In this document: positions 23,757 through 36,787 of the stretch, one piece after another
Layout of the letters: the number at the start of each line of letters is the position of its first letter
Numbering within the stretch: the stretch's first letter is position 1
NCBI GenBank assembly: GCA_027946365.1
Contig: JAPEUQ010000001.1
Location: 3,906,001-3,970,000 of the forward strand
Direction: 5' to 3'
Length of the DNA: 64,000 nucleotides
Origin: Kalmusia sp. IMI 367209
Lineage: Eukaryota; Ascomycota; Dothideomycetes; Pleosporales; Didymosphaeriaceae
Notes under the pieces: generated by a model
Told to the model about the DNA's origin: nothing
Seen by the model: only the letters and a program-made list of their open reading frames with translations
Databases searched by the model: none
Program-made: the position numbers and the translations under genes

Positions 23757-25747
23757 CCACTTCGTCGGATTTGATTTGAAAGCATGCATATGCATCATGG
23801 GTGTTCTGGCATGACATCAACGGCGTCCTGGTTCTACATTCGTCATGAACCTCTCACCTTCTGGTCCGTTTCTCGTCAATTCCTCTTCAATTAGCTATTC
23901 CGGTATCTGTCAATGTTCGCTTGATCCGCTGCTATATATATCTCGTCTGTTTGCATAGGCGTCTCGGGTCGCACATCGGTGTTTATATGGGAAGGAAGGC
24001 TGGGCGTCTGTGGCTAATATCTTGTGTCTCTTTTGGTCACTTCTCTAGGCTGTTGTTCTCAGGCTTTGCGCTGTTTTTCCACGGTCTCTGTTGAGAATGC
24101 TCATGACTGTATGAATCAATGAGAGCGTATTAGTATTAATCGTTCGATGCATTCCTATCTTACCTTGCTTTGCTGATTGCTTGGGGTCGTGTCGTGTGTG
24201 CGTGACTTTGTGAGGCTTCTGCAAGCTCTGTCTAATCTTGTCTATCGTACTAGAATGAGAATAGGGCGACAAAAGGCTTGAGCTTACCTGAAGATACATT
24301 CCATATGTGAGTAAGGCTGTTGTAAATCTTTAGTGCTCTTCCTGAGCGTGTATCAAGGCGCCTATCAGCGTCAATGGGCATACTCTCAACGTAACGACCA
24401 ACCTCAAAATCGCGTTGAGATATTTGCAGCTGGGCGACAAGGCTCGTGTACTCTGAATTGATGCGATAGCAATCAACCGTTTCGATCTAAAAGAGCATGC
24501 ACAACAAGTTACGCTTGGATGGCATTTATAGCCAGGTCGTCGAGGTAAGGTTGTGGTTAGGTCCCGCCGACGGATACACGATCCCCAAAAAGATTCTCCA
24601 CCTTCTCTTACTTTCACAAACCTTACACTGCTTGCCAATGGCATCGGGCTCCACACGCACAAGCTCTCGACTGAAGCGGAGGTATTTAGTGCTAGGCTGA
24701 TCTCATTCGCACTAAAGAGGGGCTACTATTCCTCGGGTTTTATGAAGAACTGCAAGAGTGGGCAGACGTAAAGCCTGGTGATCAGCCTGTGCTCTTATTT
24801 GGGTGCAGTCATGTCTTGCTTTTGAGGCCGCAAGACTCTCACATCATACTTATTGGATTGTGGCTAAGTCTGTTCGCCGTGCTTTGTAAAGTGGGAACAG
24901 GAAAGTCTTACTTCACAATAGCAGGGATCCAAGCTTTCTTAATCGCAAAGCCGACGGAGGCCTTTGCTATTGTGTGGGCAGATACCTCCACGGAAATGAA
25001 CTCAGTCCATTCATACGATGCTTCTATACAGTGACGGTGCGCGAAGTCAATCGTGTGTAAGCTATTGGGTCACAATACTATCAGACAAGTCGATTAGAGG
25101 GACTGGAATGCGAATCTCAGACGCTTAAAAAAGCAATAGATTCGGATTCTTCAGAGCCAGGTGTCCGTATTAAACCCTTTCATTATGGGTAGAGACTGCA
25201 GAGGCGTGAATTTGTGTAATGGCGTGTCTTAAGGAAAGAAGGTGTAAAGTAACAGTGTGTTTCATGAAAGGTGCGAATGAATTCCTACGAGCCACTGGAC
25301 AGGAGGACGTCATCATCTAGGCAGCTTTCATGTGTATTACGCATCCTATGGTGGCTCGGCCCATGTGGCGTTCGATATAATTTATTAGACTAACGATTTC
25401 TTATTCAAGGACTCGTGATTGAGAGCGAGTCTTTCAGTGTCAATATCTTGAGCCGAAACAAAGCAGACGATGCAAAAAAAAAAATGTTCATGATATTGAA
25501 TTTATTCCGAGGTATCTATACTAAACAACATGTGCTCATATCCCACAAGCTGGAAGGCAGACTCGCTGCCGGTAAGTGGTATCTTGCGTACGCCACGCGC
25601 CCCTAATCTATGTCCTTGTACATGCTACCAAATAGTTGATATAAACACCATAACCATGCCAAAACCGTCTTCGCGTATTCAACAAAGCCATATACAGTAA
25701 GACTATACACGATGCCTGGACTGACAGAACGTCGCTTGCCTGGACGC
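23757..25747. other. convergent 3' interval cdc14 / GT25 gene
   Basis: About 2 kb between two 3' ends. Frames at 24330-24662 (minus), 24497-24700 (plus) and 24789-25034 (plus) have no domains. The last shows a chance GTGKS string but no other P-loop ATPase feature. Base composition becomes AT-richer after 25000. No RNA gene was seen. Confidence 0.4.
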
Positions 25748-27102
25748 TCAAGGGAGATCGCGACCGTCCTTCAAGCACCTTCCCTTGCGCCCTACTTCCT
25801 CGCGAAGGAAATGGAGGCGGCTTTCGTCACGCTCGTCGAAAGTGAAGGCACCGCTCCAGAAGCCGCAACCGATATTGGTGCTTTCATTTCGCTGGACTAC
25901 TTGCATCTGTCCTGCAAGATCGACAGGAGGTATGCCCTGGCCAATATCCTCCCCTATATCCTTTCCGATCCTGGCAATCTCGCTGTTGCCAGGCATGTGA
26001 TGAAAGAGCTCTGAGTTGAGGGTCCAGCAGCGGAGCCCTGTGCTGGGGATGAGCTTGGGGTTCGCCCAGCGCGTTGGAATGTGATTAGCATCTTGCGTTC
26101 CTTTCAAACAGGCATGAAGCAATGCGACATCAAATGCTCGCGGACCCTTCGGCTTGAGCTTCGGGGGTGCGAGGTTGCTCAGTAGCTGTTCTGCTGCAGA
26201 CCGAGTGACTGCGTATCCAAAGGAACAGAGCGGAAATTTGGACCGATGAAGAGCGCGAGCTTGCACAGGTAGCTTAAGTTCACTAAAGAGCTCCTGTGTG
26301 AAAGGGTGTAGTTCTGATCGGGCCGGCAGTGTTGGATCATTGTATATAATATGCGGAACATCACTCAAATTGAAAGATTTGCCTCGGTGCAATAATCCCT
26401 TGTACGTGACTTCGTCGAAGTAGTCTCCGCAGTGTCCTAAATACAGTAGATCCCATGCGCCATGATCGCCCCAGTATTGCGAGTGACCTTGACCTTGTTT
26501 CGTGGGAGGGTTTGACGATTGCTTTGGTGGCATGAGAGTGCGCGCAGCACTCGCGGCCAAGGGGATTTGGACGCTGCGTAGTCGTATATCCCAGTCGACA
26601 TCGTCTTCGAGGATGAGTGCAGTCTCGAGGCCGGAGTCGAGAAACCTACTCGCAGCGAATCAGCACGCTGCCCCACTTCACGCGCAGAATGCGCAGCCGA
26701 AGCCAATGGAGAAGCTGGAACTAGAGCTTACCATTGCAGGGCAGTATGATGGCCCAACCACGCGAGAATAGAGCCGCGTTGCACACCCTCCTTTTGACCA
26801 TTGCGAAACTTCTCGAGGTCACTCTTGGTCCACTGTGGCTGCTGCGGGATGGTGAGATCGACGTCGGTGATATTGGCAGCCTGTAGAAGCGAGTGGCGCC
26901 TCTCGGATCCTTCTCTGGACACAACGACCACAGCGCCGAATCCCAGCGTGCGATTTGCGGATTGTTTGGCCTGGTACGACCCGAGCGACGATGTCCATCT
27001 CACGTATATGCGGTGCGTATCTCTGAAATAAAAGACGAACAGCAGCGCGATGACGAGACTGGCCAGCAGCGGCAAGGGCCGTTTCCTGCTGGGCGCAAGC
27101 AT
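25748..27102 (-). CDS. glycosyltransferase family 25-like type II membrane protein
   Basis: Two exons, 27102-26732 and 26645-25748, with an 86 bp intron (GTAAGC donor), give 422 aa. A short basic N-terminus (KRPLP) is followed by a hydrophobic segment at about residues 9-25, which fits a Golgi type II anchor. The lumenal part has the GT25 pattern: VVVVSREGSERRHSLLQAA near the start, then ALILEDDVDWD (EDDVD about residues 137-141, a DxD-like nucleotide-sugar site), WDLLYLGHCGD, and SFGYAVTRSAAEQLL. GT25 includes LPS galactosyltransferases and collagen galactosyltransferases; fungal members are uncharacterised, so donor and acceptor are unknown. I chose the Met at 27102 over one at 27330 because the longer form would bury the anchor. 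It is divergent from pfa3. Confidence 0.85.
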
Positions 27103-28163
27103 CGCGGCTGGGCCTGGGTGAAGCGAGTGAAAGTGGATGATCAGCAAGACATGGTGATATGCAAAGTGGCGAGAGGGAAGCTTCAGACAGCTGTTGAACC
27201 AAAGAATAGGAAAGCGGCGACCCAGTATATTTGCGGATTCCACGAAGAAAGAGCATTGGATCATTGCAGCACTGGCGTCGCTACACACACCTACCAAACT
27301 TCGGACACGGAAGCACACTTTATGGGCCACACAAGATCATAACTAGTGGCAATGATAGTAGAGACAAAGATGTCTTCATTGACTAGCTTGCTGCTGGAGC
27401 TCTCTGGTTCCTGTCACAATGCCCACACTTCTGCAACAGACCAGTGGGACTCTGCGTAGCTGTTACAAAACTTGCCTCTTTCTTTGTGCCCTTCGCCGAA
27501 AGGAACGCTCTAACCAATGGATATGATGTGTGTATCGTTGTGCGTTGTATGCAGGTAGTACTGAGTGGTGATTGTATACATCGAGGCCCAATCGAGAAAT
27601 TTGAGGAAACTCGCGGTATAGTACAAAAGTGTATAAACGGTAAACGCGTCCTGATCATATCGGATTATGCTAGTGTCTAAGCACATAGACTACCAAATAT
27701 CATTCTCCCCACGGGCAACGGCCAGCAGTAGTCTCAGAACTCCAGGATTCGAGTAGGTGAAAGTCACGTGCCGTGATGTTTCCAAGGGGCCTAGCGGCGA
27801 TCATGGACCGAGCCGCAGGGCTGAGCTAGTAAGCACGCGCCTCAATCCACGACGACGAGAGCAGTTCGACTCCTGCTGCTTAGCCAGCTTTTGTTCACAG
27901 ACTGAGCTGGAGTACGAGAGCGCGGCGTTTCATTCGCTTCATCCTTCGTGACCCTACTGCTTCTATTCAGCTCGTGGAGCACCCGTCTCGGCGGTGCTGC
28001 AAGTGTCCCTGAAACGACCCCGAAACTCGTCCGCCTCCGCTACCTTACTGCCTTTCCGCCCACGCATACCTTATGGATCGACGTCACACTGCTTCGTCGC
28101 TTTAGACAATCTTTCACGTCTCACTCGTCTCGTTGCATGCCCTGAACTGTGTGCCTAGCAAGT
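27103..28163. promoter_or_regulatory. divergent promoter region, GT25 gene / pfa3
   Basis: About 1.06 kb between divergent starts. It contains a CACGTG E-box at about 27764 and a pyrimidine-rich stretch before pfa3. No credible ORF was seen. Confidence 0.4.
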
Positions 28164-30132
28164 ATGGCGACGTTGGGGTCGCCTTCGCCGCCCTCGTCAC
28201 CCTCGCGGGCCATGCGCCGTCGCAGCTGGGCCAGGAAAGTCGAACGCTTCTGCTGCAACACCATAACCTACTTCCCACTGGTATTCGTGTACGGCCTGAC
28301 GTCATGGGCTGTGTGGGTAGAAGCAGGCATTGGCTTCGCCCCCTCTAAGAATCGTTGGACAGGTAAGATACCTTCTATATGTTGGCACCTATTGGATACG
28401 CAAGGGAGCGTTGAGTACTACTCCGAGGCTCGTCTGTATCTGTCATAAAGAGTAGGAAGACTGAGCGGATATGAGATTGTGAAGTTCAGAAGACTAATTA
28501 AATACAGGGAAATTCTCGTCCGCGCTCGGCATCTTTCTGTATCTCATGCTTAACTGGAGCTATACGACCGCCGTCTTCACCGATCCCGGCTCGCCGCTTA
28601 ATCTTAATAATGGGTATAGTCATCTGCCCACACAAGAAGGAGGAGGCATGCAATATACATCGTTCACGGTCAAGGCATCAACGGGCGATATGCGGTACTG
28701 CAAGAAGTGCCAGGCAAAGAAGCCAGATCGCGCCCACCACTGCTCTACCTGCAAGCGCTGCGTTCTGAAGATGGATCACCATTGCCCATGGTTGGCGACA
28801 TGCGTCGGGCTGTACAACTATAAAGCATTCCTTCTCTTTCTCGTTTATCTGACATTCTTCTGCTGGGTGTGTTTTGCGTCATCGGCAACTTGGGTTTGGA
28901 GTGAAATCCTGAGCGATGGACAATACACCGAGTCGTTCATGCCCGTCAACTACGTCCTGCTTGCCGTTCTTTCTGGCATCATTGGGCTAGTCATTACGGG
29001 ATTCACAGCATGGCATTTATATTTGACTGTTCGAGGGCAGACAACGATTGAGAGTTTAGAAAAGACACGGTACCTGTCGCCGTTGCGCAACAGCATGAAA
29101 GCTCAGCTTTCGGACCGGAACTACTTGGACGCACAGGCGAACGGGCGATTAAGTATCAGCGATCAGTTGCGCGAAATTCATGCGAATGCTCTTCCAGGCA
29201 TCACGAGACCTGAGGAAGGAGTATCCTCGCCTGCACCACCCTTTTCACGCTCACCAGCCCCTACGAACGCACCCACGAGTAACGGTTATTCGCAGCCTAA
29301 CAACCATTCCTACGAATATCGCGAACGGCAGCAGAACTATGAACGGTACGAGTCTTATCTAGATGAACGAGATAATGAGCTCCTTCCGCACGCATTTGAC
29401 TTGGGCTGGAAACGAAATGTCGGACACATTTTTGGGCCCTCACCTCTACTATGGTTCGTGCCGATTTGCAATACCACTGGCGATGGGTGGGCATGGGAGG
29501 CAAGTCCGAAGTGGGTAGCAGCGCGTGAGCGCATCAAGAATGAACGAGAGGCAGAAGATAGGATCCAAAAGCAGCGTGAGCGCGACGCTGGCTGGGGCGT
29601 TGATTCTCCTACTGAAGCAGAGTTTAGGCGCAACGGACGGGCCTCTGAAGGCTGGCAGGTCAACCGCTTCTCCCCACCCACACCGCGCTTGCCCCGAAGG
29701 CCAGAGTGGCAGGCGCCTCGCCGACACGGAGAGCAGGCCCGCTACCTGACCACCTCGAACGGCATAGTGTCGACGCCACTAGAGGGCCGACGTAGCCCGA
29801 GTAAAGCTGACCAAATCCTTGGTAGAGAAAACGGGATGTATGCAGACGGAGATGTGCCTCTCCAACCGATTGACCGCCGGAAGTTCGATCAATATAATTA
29901 TATCTCGGATGATGAGGACGGCGACGACTATGAGGTGTCAAGCGACGAGGTGAATGCGGAGCAGCGAAAAACGACACCCGTGCCGCTCCCCAAAAACACA
30001 AACAATTGGAATGACATCCCTGATGACTTTTTGAAGGCCCCACCCAAAGGAAAGTCCAGGAGTCCCGGCACCAGTCGAGAAAGGAAGCCGAAGAAAGCAC
30101 AAGAGTGGGATGATTGGGGGCAGGATAGTTGA
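28164..30132 (+). CDS. pfa3: palmitoyltransferase Pfa3 (DHHC)
   Basis: Two exons, 28164-28362 and about 28508-30132, with an intron of about 145 bp (GTAAGA donor, TACAG acceptor), give 607 aa. Pfa3 is a protein S-acyltransferase; in yeast it palmitoylates Vac8 on the vacuole. Seen: two hydrophobic segments before the zinc-binding domain (YFPLVFVYGLTSWAVWV; GIFLYLMLNWSY), the cysteine-rich DHHC domain YCKKCQAKKPDRAHHCSTCKRC with the active DHHC at about residues 156-159, and CVGLYNYKAF. Two more membrane segments follow, then a TTIE motif and NELLPHAFDLGWKRNVGHIFG. The last 250 residues are hydrophilic, charged and probably cytosolic. The topology and motifs match fungal Pfa3 better than Swf1, Akr1 (no ankyrins) or Pfa4. 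The intron 3' edge may be off by one base. Confidence 0.93.
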
Positions 30133-31094
30133 TGGTAATGTGCTCGAATAGAACGACGGCATGCGTAAATGTATAACATGTATAGAGAAAAGGGGCCAGC
30201 ATATGAAAGCATTGTAAGCGGATCTATCTTAATATTCATGATATATATAGCATCATAAGCGTGCTTCTTCTGTAGCATACATTCTATTCACACCTTATTC
30301 TCTTCGTCGTCGCCTTCCTGTCAGAGAAGTTAGAATACTAAGACAGTTCGCTATAGCCGCGAAGTGAACAGGCAAACAAAGATGGTTGGGGAGTTTCCAT
30401 TTGGTCTGCCTGTTGTCTCAATATCACTATCAACTTAGGATCGCTACCTTGAAATCATACCTACAAAGCCCCCACGACGATCTCAACACGATGGTCTAGA
30501 AAAATCCGATTAGCTTGTACTGAATCTATCGCGATTATCGCTGACCTAGACGGTAGATTCCAAGTGGACAGCTTATGAATTGGGCTTTCACTGCGCTCGG
30601 ACAACGTGAAGAAAAAACGTTGAATAGACAAGTGATCACGTCGTACGGATATGGTATATCGATCGGTAGGCCCCGGGGACGAGGATACAGCACAAAGTCA
30701 CTTTGAAAGGAAACGATTTGCATATAATAACCCAAAAAACCAGCGCTACATTGTGCAGCTAGCTGTAGCGAATAAAACAAAGAGTCGTAACTTAATATCT
30801 CTATAGGCTAGTCCTATGAATGAGAGCGATTCCATGAGACCAGAGAATGCGGCATGGCAAGGTAATTTCTAAGCAATCGTCCCCAATGTGTTTATACATA
30901 CCTTTGAGACTCAGTCGAGACTTTAGCATATATCACCAGGGCAAGTTCGTGAATACACTGTAGTTCAGGTCAACTGGGGGTACACAGTACACCCAACGGC
31001 CTCCTTGCATACAAGCTAGCCCAAGATTTAACGGGAGTGATGTTTCATTTGATGCATACTATACAAGTCCTTCTTTTTTTCCCACAAATGTACG
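30133..31094. other. convergent 3' interval pfa3 / Zn2Cys6 gene
   Basis: About 960 bp, rather AT-rich, between two 3' ends. Nothing beyond UTR sequence is seen. Confidence 0.45.
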
Positions 31095-33563
31095 TTATAT
31101 GCCCATGTTCATCCCCCCAAATTGCATGCTACTATACATGTTCCCACCCTGGGGCATCCACCCCCCGAAATTGTCGTTGATATCATCCCACAAGTACAAA
31201 TCGCCGTTTTGGAACGCCGCTGAGAAGTCCGTCATATCCGGGCCGAACCCTTGGTCGTTCATGGCCGGGGTTTGCGTTGCGCTTGTGACAGGGAAGCGGT
31301 ACGCTGGAGCCTGCCACGTGGGGAAGTTGGCGCCCATATTGAAGTCTGGGAGCTGGGACTGATTCTGGTTCTGGGGCGTCTGGTCGGAGCCCGTAGAGGT
31401 AGTGAAAGAGCGGGGTGGGAGGCTGGGGTTGAGAGGTGTATGCTGGGGGCGGAGGAATTTCGGTATTCGGTGCGGCTGTGTTGGCTTCGTTGAGGGCTTG
31501 GACTTGGGCCTGGGCTTTCTTGTTGCGCTTTAAATGGCCACCTGCACGGCGCCATTCTTGGTAGTCGTCATACCAGGTCTTCAGTTTCTCCTTGATGATG
31601 AAATGCCAGTGCCCGGGGATCTTGCATTTTTGCGGCCCTGCGGCCTCCGCTGTCAGCTTGATGACCGAGTCCAGGTAGTAGTCAATCTTGAGGGTTGTGG
31701 AATCTATCACTTCGCCCATACCCTCCGCATCTGTTCCTACTGCGTAGTCGACTTTTAGTAAGGTGACAAGTGCGACGCAAGAGCGCACGAAGACGACACC
31801 TGCTGCTTTTTGCAGCTTGTCGACTGGGAGTTGCAGGAAGCAGTCGAGGATGGAATGCGCGGCGCTGATGCACATGATAGTTGCATTGACCTGGAGTGAC
31901 GAGCGTGAGAGGAGGCTTTCGGGTTGTATGCAGGCGTCCTCATCAAGGGCTGGGAGCGTCATGTGGCGGTTTCTAAATTCGGGGGCATCGTATCCTATCC
32001 ATTGTTAGCTTTTTACCGCGTGAGCTGATAGCAGGTTACTCACTGCCTCCGTCCATCGCAAATTCCCACATTGACATCATGTTTTGGTGGTACTCCATCA
32101 ACAGAGACACTAGGTTTGGTTAGATTGCTGTGCTATCAAGAGCGAATCCTGACCTACTTGTCATTACTTCTTCGGGTACGGCCTTCTTCCACTCCTGCAT
32201 GCGCCGTTCAAATATCTTCAATATGGCTTGCAGGCGTAGCTCAGAGAGTGTGAAACTCGTAGAGGCATCGTCAAAGCCGAAAGCTGTATAGGCTTCGTCT
32301 GCGATGCGTTGCAGTCTTAACCACGCAATCAAACGCTTGTCCTGGGTCTTAGGGCTTTTGGTAAGTAAGGTTTCGCACTCGCCCATCCAAGCATTATATA
32401 ATAATATGTTGGGTCTTCGAAATCGCATTGACAGACTGTGATGGATTTAGTATACTTGAAGCAGCGGCTTTGATGAACCAACGCATTCCACATAACGAGA
32501 CTTTGACTCACCCAGCTATCAAGGTATATAGCGATAAAATCGTTCGACAATGCTCTAAAAGCTCTTCAGCAGAAGAAATACGTTGAAGCGACCTAATCGC
32601 TCGCTTGGGTAACTGCTCGTGTGTCCTCGGCTTCGAAGCCAAGCCAAGCTCCAGTGCCATACTCGCTGCCAGATTCGTATACTGGTATATCTGCATTTGC
32701 CCTGGGTTAACTGGGGGTGTGTAATAAGCGACCGATACGAACAATGCTTGGACGTGTTGCAGCGACTTCTCTCCTTTGACGAACAGCGATCTTGCGTAGA
32801 AATATATCAGTTCTTCGTGTAGTTTATTAGATAAAACTTGGCCCAAACCCTGACTGGCGGCAGCCATGACTGCGTGAAATAATGCGGGCTTTTTCGATCT
32901 TAATTGTTCTGCAGTGACTTCCTTCCCGATTGTTATCCCTGGATACTCTGAAAAGAGTTCTTCTCGGTAGATATTGAGTAAACTTTCTGCCAGGTCTTTG
33001 GAGATGATGCCGCGATCGACAATATCATTGTCAGTTGTTAGCAAGTCGTCCTGCACTGGCTCATTCTTAGGAAACTCTCGAGACGGGAACCATCCTTCCG
33101 AAGTCCCTTTAGAATTTTGCTGGGCTGCGGAACCCTCGTGGCTCTGCGAATACGCCGAAGAGTCTTTCTCTGGAGTATCTGTGGGCTCATCCTCATCCAT
33201 AGACTCATGATCGCTCTCTCCGACAGGCGAGATTGTGGAATTTGGTTTTAGTAGAGAAGTTACTATTTATAAGCGCACAATGAGCATAGGCTATGCGTAT
33301 TGCGTATGTTGGGATAACTCACGCTGCTTAAGTTCCCTTTCTAATTCAGCCACGCGCACATCAGTTCTCTTCCGCTGTCGCCGTTTTGCTGGAGGGGCGA
33401 ATACACACTGCCGGCCGGCCTTTGCGCATCTCTGACACTGTGATGATGACGAGTTTGGATTCACTAAACAGCGCACTTTCGACACCCGACAAGCTTCGCA
33501 TGCCCTGTTCAGCTGTACATCTGCGCTTTTCTTCGGGCCTGATTCCGCTGGACTTGGTAACAT
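31095..33563 (-). CDS. Zn2Cys6 fungal transcription factor
   Basis: Exons 33563-33323, 33217-32512, 32435-32158, 32109-32044, 31994-31504 and 31442-31095 give 709 aa if the last, weak intron (31443-31503, GTCCAA donor) is real. The binuclear cluster lies near the N-terminus (ACEACRVSKVRC ... CQRCAKAGRQC) and is followed by a basic, coiled-coil-like ERELKQRE linker. The middle region (from GIISKDLAESLLNIYREELF to LLTKSPKTQDKRLIAWLRL) has the helical look of the fungal-specific regulatory domain. The C-terminus ends in an acidic and aromatic segment (DFSAAFQNGDLYLWDDIND), a likely activation region. I do not recognise the target pathway. Reading the penultimate frame straight through gives a basic, poorly protein-like tail, so a frame change near 31440-31510 is needed by splicing or by an indel. 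Confidence 0.82.
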
Positions 33564-34515
33564 GATATGAACAGCTCTTTTAATAGTTTCAAAAGTCTCC
33601 GGAGACAGTAATGTTGAATTACTCAGTTGTGCGACCAGCCACGCGATTACGTGTATGCGCACAGCTGGTCGACACGAAAGCCAGTAACAATTTGCTCTTG
33701 TTCCTTACTCGATACAAGCTTCTCTAACTTTGTGCTGGGGATGCCGCGTTTGGGGTATTCTGGTTGAATTTGTGAATGATCTGTCCGTTAAAGAAGATGT
33801 CGGGAGGGGTAAGTGGCTAGCGCTCCACGTCGGCGATGAGCAGAAGGTGATACGTGAAGATCAACAAAAAATATTAGCTCACGACGATATACGGGCAAAG
33901 GTAGTAAATGTGGAGATGTTGTGCGACGTCTTGGCTGTGAATTGTTGTTGCCTTCAAGATCGCTGACTGCATGATTCTTCACGGGCCTCATGCTATACTC
34001 GAAGCACCCTAGCGCAACTGCTGACAAAAAGACTATCGTACACCAGTACGAATCTAGCCCAGACTACTGTCAACTCCGATTGTCCTTTTTAATTGTCCGC
34101 TATGTCCGTTATCGTGAAGCTAGCTACAATGACATGCTTTAAAGAATGCGACCTTGTACCTGACTGTGTTTTGACTGAAGCACGACCGTCTTCCCAATAT
34201 TTGCGCAAGTGAAAGATCTAAGCTCATATCAAATCGACATGAACGCAATAATTATTGCTTCCCCATCAATGTTTGAACTGGTGTATAAGATAACGCCGAC
34301 AAGGCATAAAATACGCCAAATTGGTTGTCGAGGTATATGTATTTCAGCGATCGTGGAGACTAGAAACTGTTCTTCGGCCCGTTCTATAGAAGAGATGAAC
34401 TTATTACTAGCATTTGATACAGACAATTTTCCTTGTCCTTCACAAAACACCCAGATATCACATCGCGTAACTTTTGTCCGTACATTTGTCACCTCAACAC
34501 ATCAATCAGAACTCG
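33564..34515. other. upstream region of Zn2Cys6 gene
   Basis: About 950 bp, AT-rich in its right half. Frames at 33730-33966 and 34209-34598 show no domains. Probably promoter on the left and 3' flank of the secreted-protein gene on the right. Confidence 0.4.
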
Positions 34516-35061
34516 TCACTGCCCGTTCCCCTTACCCGCCTCCAAGCCCGCACACCAGTAATCTGCCACACAATTTCCCCTCGCGCCATCCTCCCTAACC
34601 CGAACTGCCGTCTCACCGTCTTTGAAACATACATAGTCTTCGTCTCCCAGCTTTGCATCCCCCGCTAAACCTCCCTTCGTCAGACTTCCCGCATCCGCCG
34701 CGATCGACGCTGAAAACAGCTTATCGTTCCAAACTTTGACCCTCCACTTGACACCCTCCCATGGCTCAGGGGGTTGTGCCACGAGCGCGGCTTTGTCGGG
34801 CTTTGGGGCTTTAGTGTCCGGGTCGATGGCCGTGGTATTGAGCGGTTGACGGAAGTAGGCTATTGCGGTGAAGTTTGTGGTAGGGGCAGGATTATCGTCA
34901 TTGTTCTTATTCCGCGGGACGCAGGTTGTGAGGTAGATGTTGTGGGCTTTCGCTGCAGGGGCGGAACCTAGGTCGGTGGTTGGGGCGAGGGTTGGATATG
35001 CGGCAGCGAGATATGGCAGAGCGCTGAGAAACAACGTTGTCGCAATGCAGTGAAACCACAT
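34516..35061 (-). CDS. small secreted protein, 181 aa
   Basis: A single-exon frame of 181 aa. The first 21 residues form a signal peptide (MWFHCIATTLFLSALPYLAAA) with a likely cut before YPTLAP. The mature part has four cysteines (TTCVPR, DYVCFKD, RGNCVAD, DYWCAGL), possible N-glycosylation at NFT and NTT, and no membrane segment or GPI signal. Four cysteines in a small exported protein fit two disulphides and apoplast or cell-wall function. I recognise no enzyme family. An effector role is possible but unproven. It sits at the edge of the gene-poor stretch at 35-38 kb, a common setting for such genes in plant-associated fungi (inference). Confidence 0.78.
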   Translation of the reverse strand: MWFHCIATTLFLSALPYLAAAYPTLAPTTDLGSAPAAKAHNIYLTTCVPRNKNNDDNPAPTTNFTAIAYFRQPLNTTAIDPDTKAPKPDKAALVAQPPEPWEGVKWRVKVWNDKLFSASIAADAGSLTKGGLAGDAKLGDEDYVCFKDGETAVRVREDGARGNCVADYWCAGLEAGKGNGQ

Positions 35062-36787
35062 GATTGTCTAGTTGATATGATTGGTCCTCCTGATGTCCTG
35101 GATGGTACTCTTTGGTTGTTGATCGACATTCCCAGGTAGATTTATACATCGTAAAGTGCCGTAGAATCAGGTACGCGGTGCTGCGACTACCGGGACGGCA
35201 ATTGTTCATCGATAATTGCTAATCTAGTCCAATAAGAGGAGCTGAGCATGTTCTTGAGTTTTCGATGGTTCACGTAGCGCGACGATATTCGGCTGACGGT
35301 CATTAATCAATTCCACGTGTTTTGCAGATTTAATATCGACGTCTAGGCGTGGCTTCCAATATGTCGGTACTCTGGGCGATGACGCAAATCGTGCAAATAC
35401 GAGAATGACCATCTAACGCTACGTGCTCCTGCGGGGGTTGGCGAGGAGGAAGGAATGCCGAATCTGGTCATTAATGAGAAGCTAGGAACCCATCCTTTCA
35501 GCCGGTACTTAGTATTTTTAGGACACCTAATACAGATGAAGATTGGGATGCGGAAAGAAGAAAACTTACCCCAGGATATGCAATGGACTCACCATTGTAG
35601 ACAAACAACCTTACTTCGAATCACCTTAATCCATGGATATCTACGTGCTACAAGTAATACCAGAAGTCGGATACAAAAGATGAAATGCACAAAAGTCCGC
35701 AAAAACAGTACCATCAGAGACATTGATATACATTGAGCCATCATAGGATACGCAAGTGCGAGCGGGCAGCAATCCTAGGCGACGAGGCGGCGGAGACTTG
35801 TTTGCGGTATCCGAGATAGGAGGTGCGTCGCGAAGACTACCTCTGGATGCGCCGCACTTATATGCATTAGGACATGTCTTAGCAGCTCCACCACATAGTC
35901 ACGGGTGATCGGCATACATTTACCACTTCAAGGGCGCCCATTGTCTACGACTTTGATTACAACTTGTCCCATTCCCTATCTCCAAAGCTCCGGTTCCGTA
36001 TTTGCGCTTCTACCGATGACTGTTTTCTCCTCTGTATTTCCTGTACGTGTCTTCAAAATACCCCAGAATCTTGCAGCTTCGGATGTCGACTCATGGACTT
36101 CCTTGTTGATACTTGTAGCTTGAACCCAAGATAGAAACTTTGCGATATTAGTAGACTATTGTGATAATTGCACGGGTTATACCACTCACTCTTGAATCTT
36201 GGGCCACGTGAAAACTATCTAGTGATGGAACGGGAGCGGCTACTGAGCTAGTGGGGTAGAGATCCTTTTTGTGACTTATTTCGTTTCTGAATTTCAGGAT
36301 CGGGGTTCCACCAGTAACGTTTTTATCCTCGAGGTCGGAGCATTACGATTTAACTTTTAGACTATCCATACGTCTCGACGTGTTGGTCGGTGCCCAAATG
36401 GTCTTCGTAATATCCGAATCTTTTCGGTCTACAGGTAAAGGAGAAATGTCCTCTGTTAATTCCTTTCCTGATTGTTTCAATTTAGGAATGCATTGTTCAG
36501 ACAAGGCGAATCTCTCAGCTTTTCTATTTGAAGGACTACCATGATAAGCATCTCATTGATTTACATCATGGAATTTCAGATGATGTACTTACTAGGAGAT
36601 ACTACCGAACTGAATCGTGGATAAACTGAGTATTGAAGCAAACTGCTCATCTGCAAGAGGGTGGGGGAGGGGGACTCGATGGTTCACGTCTGCTTTCACG
36701 GGACCGGAGCCTCTGTTGGTATGATATAACCGCATCTCTGATCCCCACAGCTTCGTATGATTAGAGAAGTTGCCTAGGGGTACAATG
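35062..36787. other. gene-poor, AT-rich interval
   Basis: About 1.7 kb with no frame showing a domain. Base composition looks lower in GC than flanking coding DNA. Frames at 35455-35736 and 35905-36123 are short and domain-free. No terminal repeats or transposase remnants could be made out. Confidence 0.4.

Noticed and set aside
24789..25034. Frame containing a GTGKS string, considered as a P-loop ATPase fragment
   Set aside because: No Walker B or other ATPase motif is present and the surrounding residues do not fit. One five-residue match is chance.
27760..27880. Possible tRNA: a GTTCGACTCC element with a GC stem around 27860
   Set aside because: No matching A box, the loop is one base too long and no acceptor stem can be formed. 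I found no supportable tRNA gene in the window.
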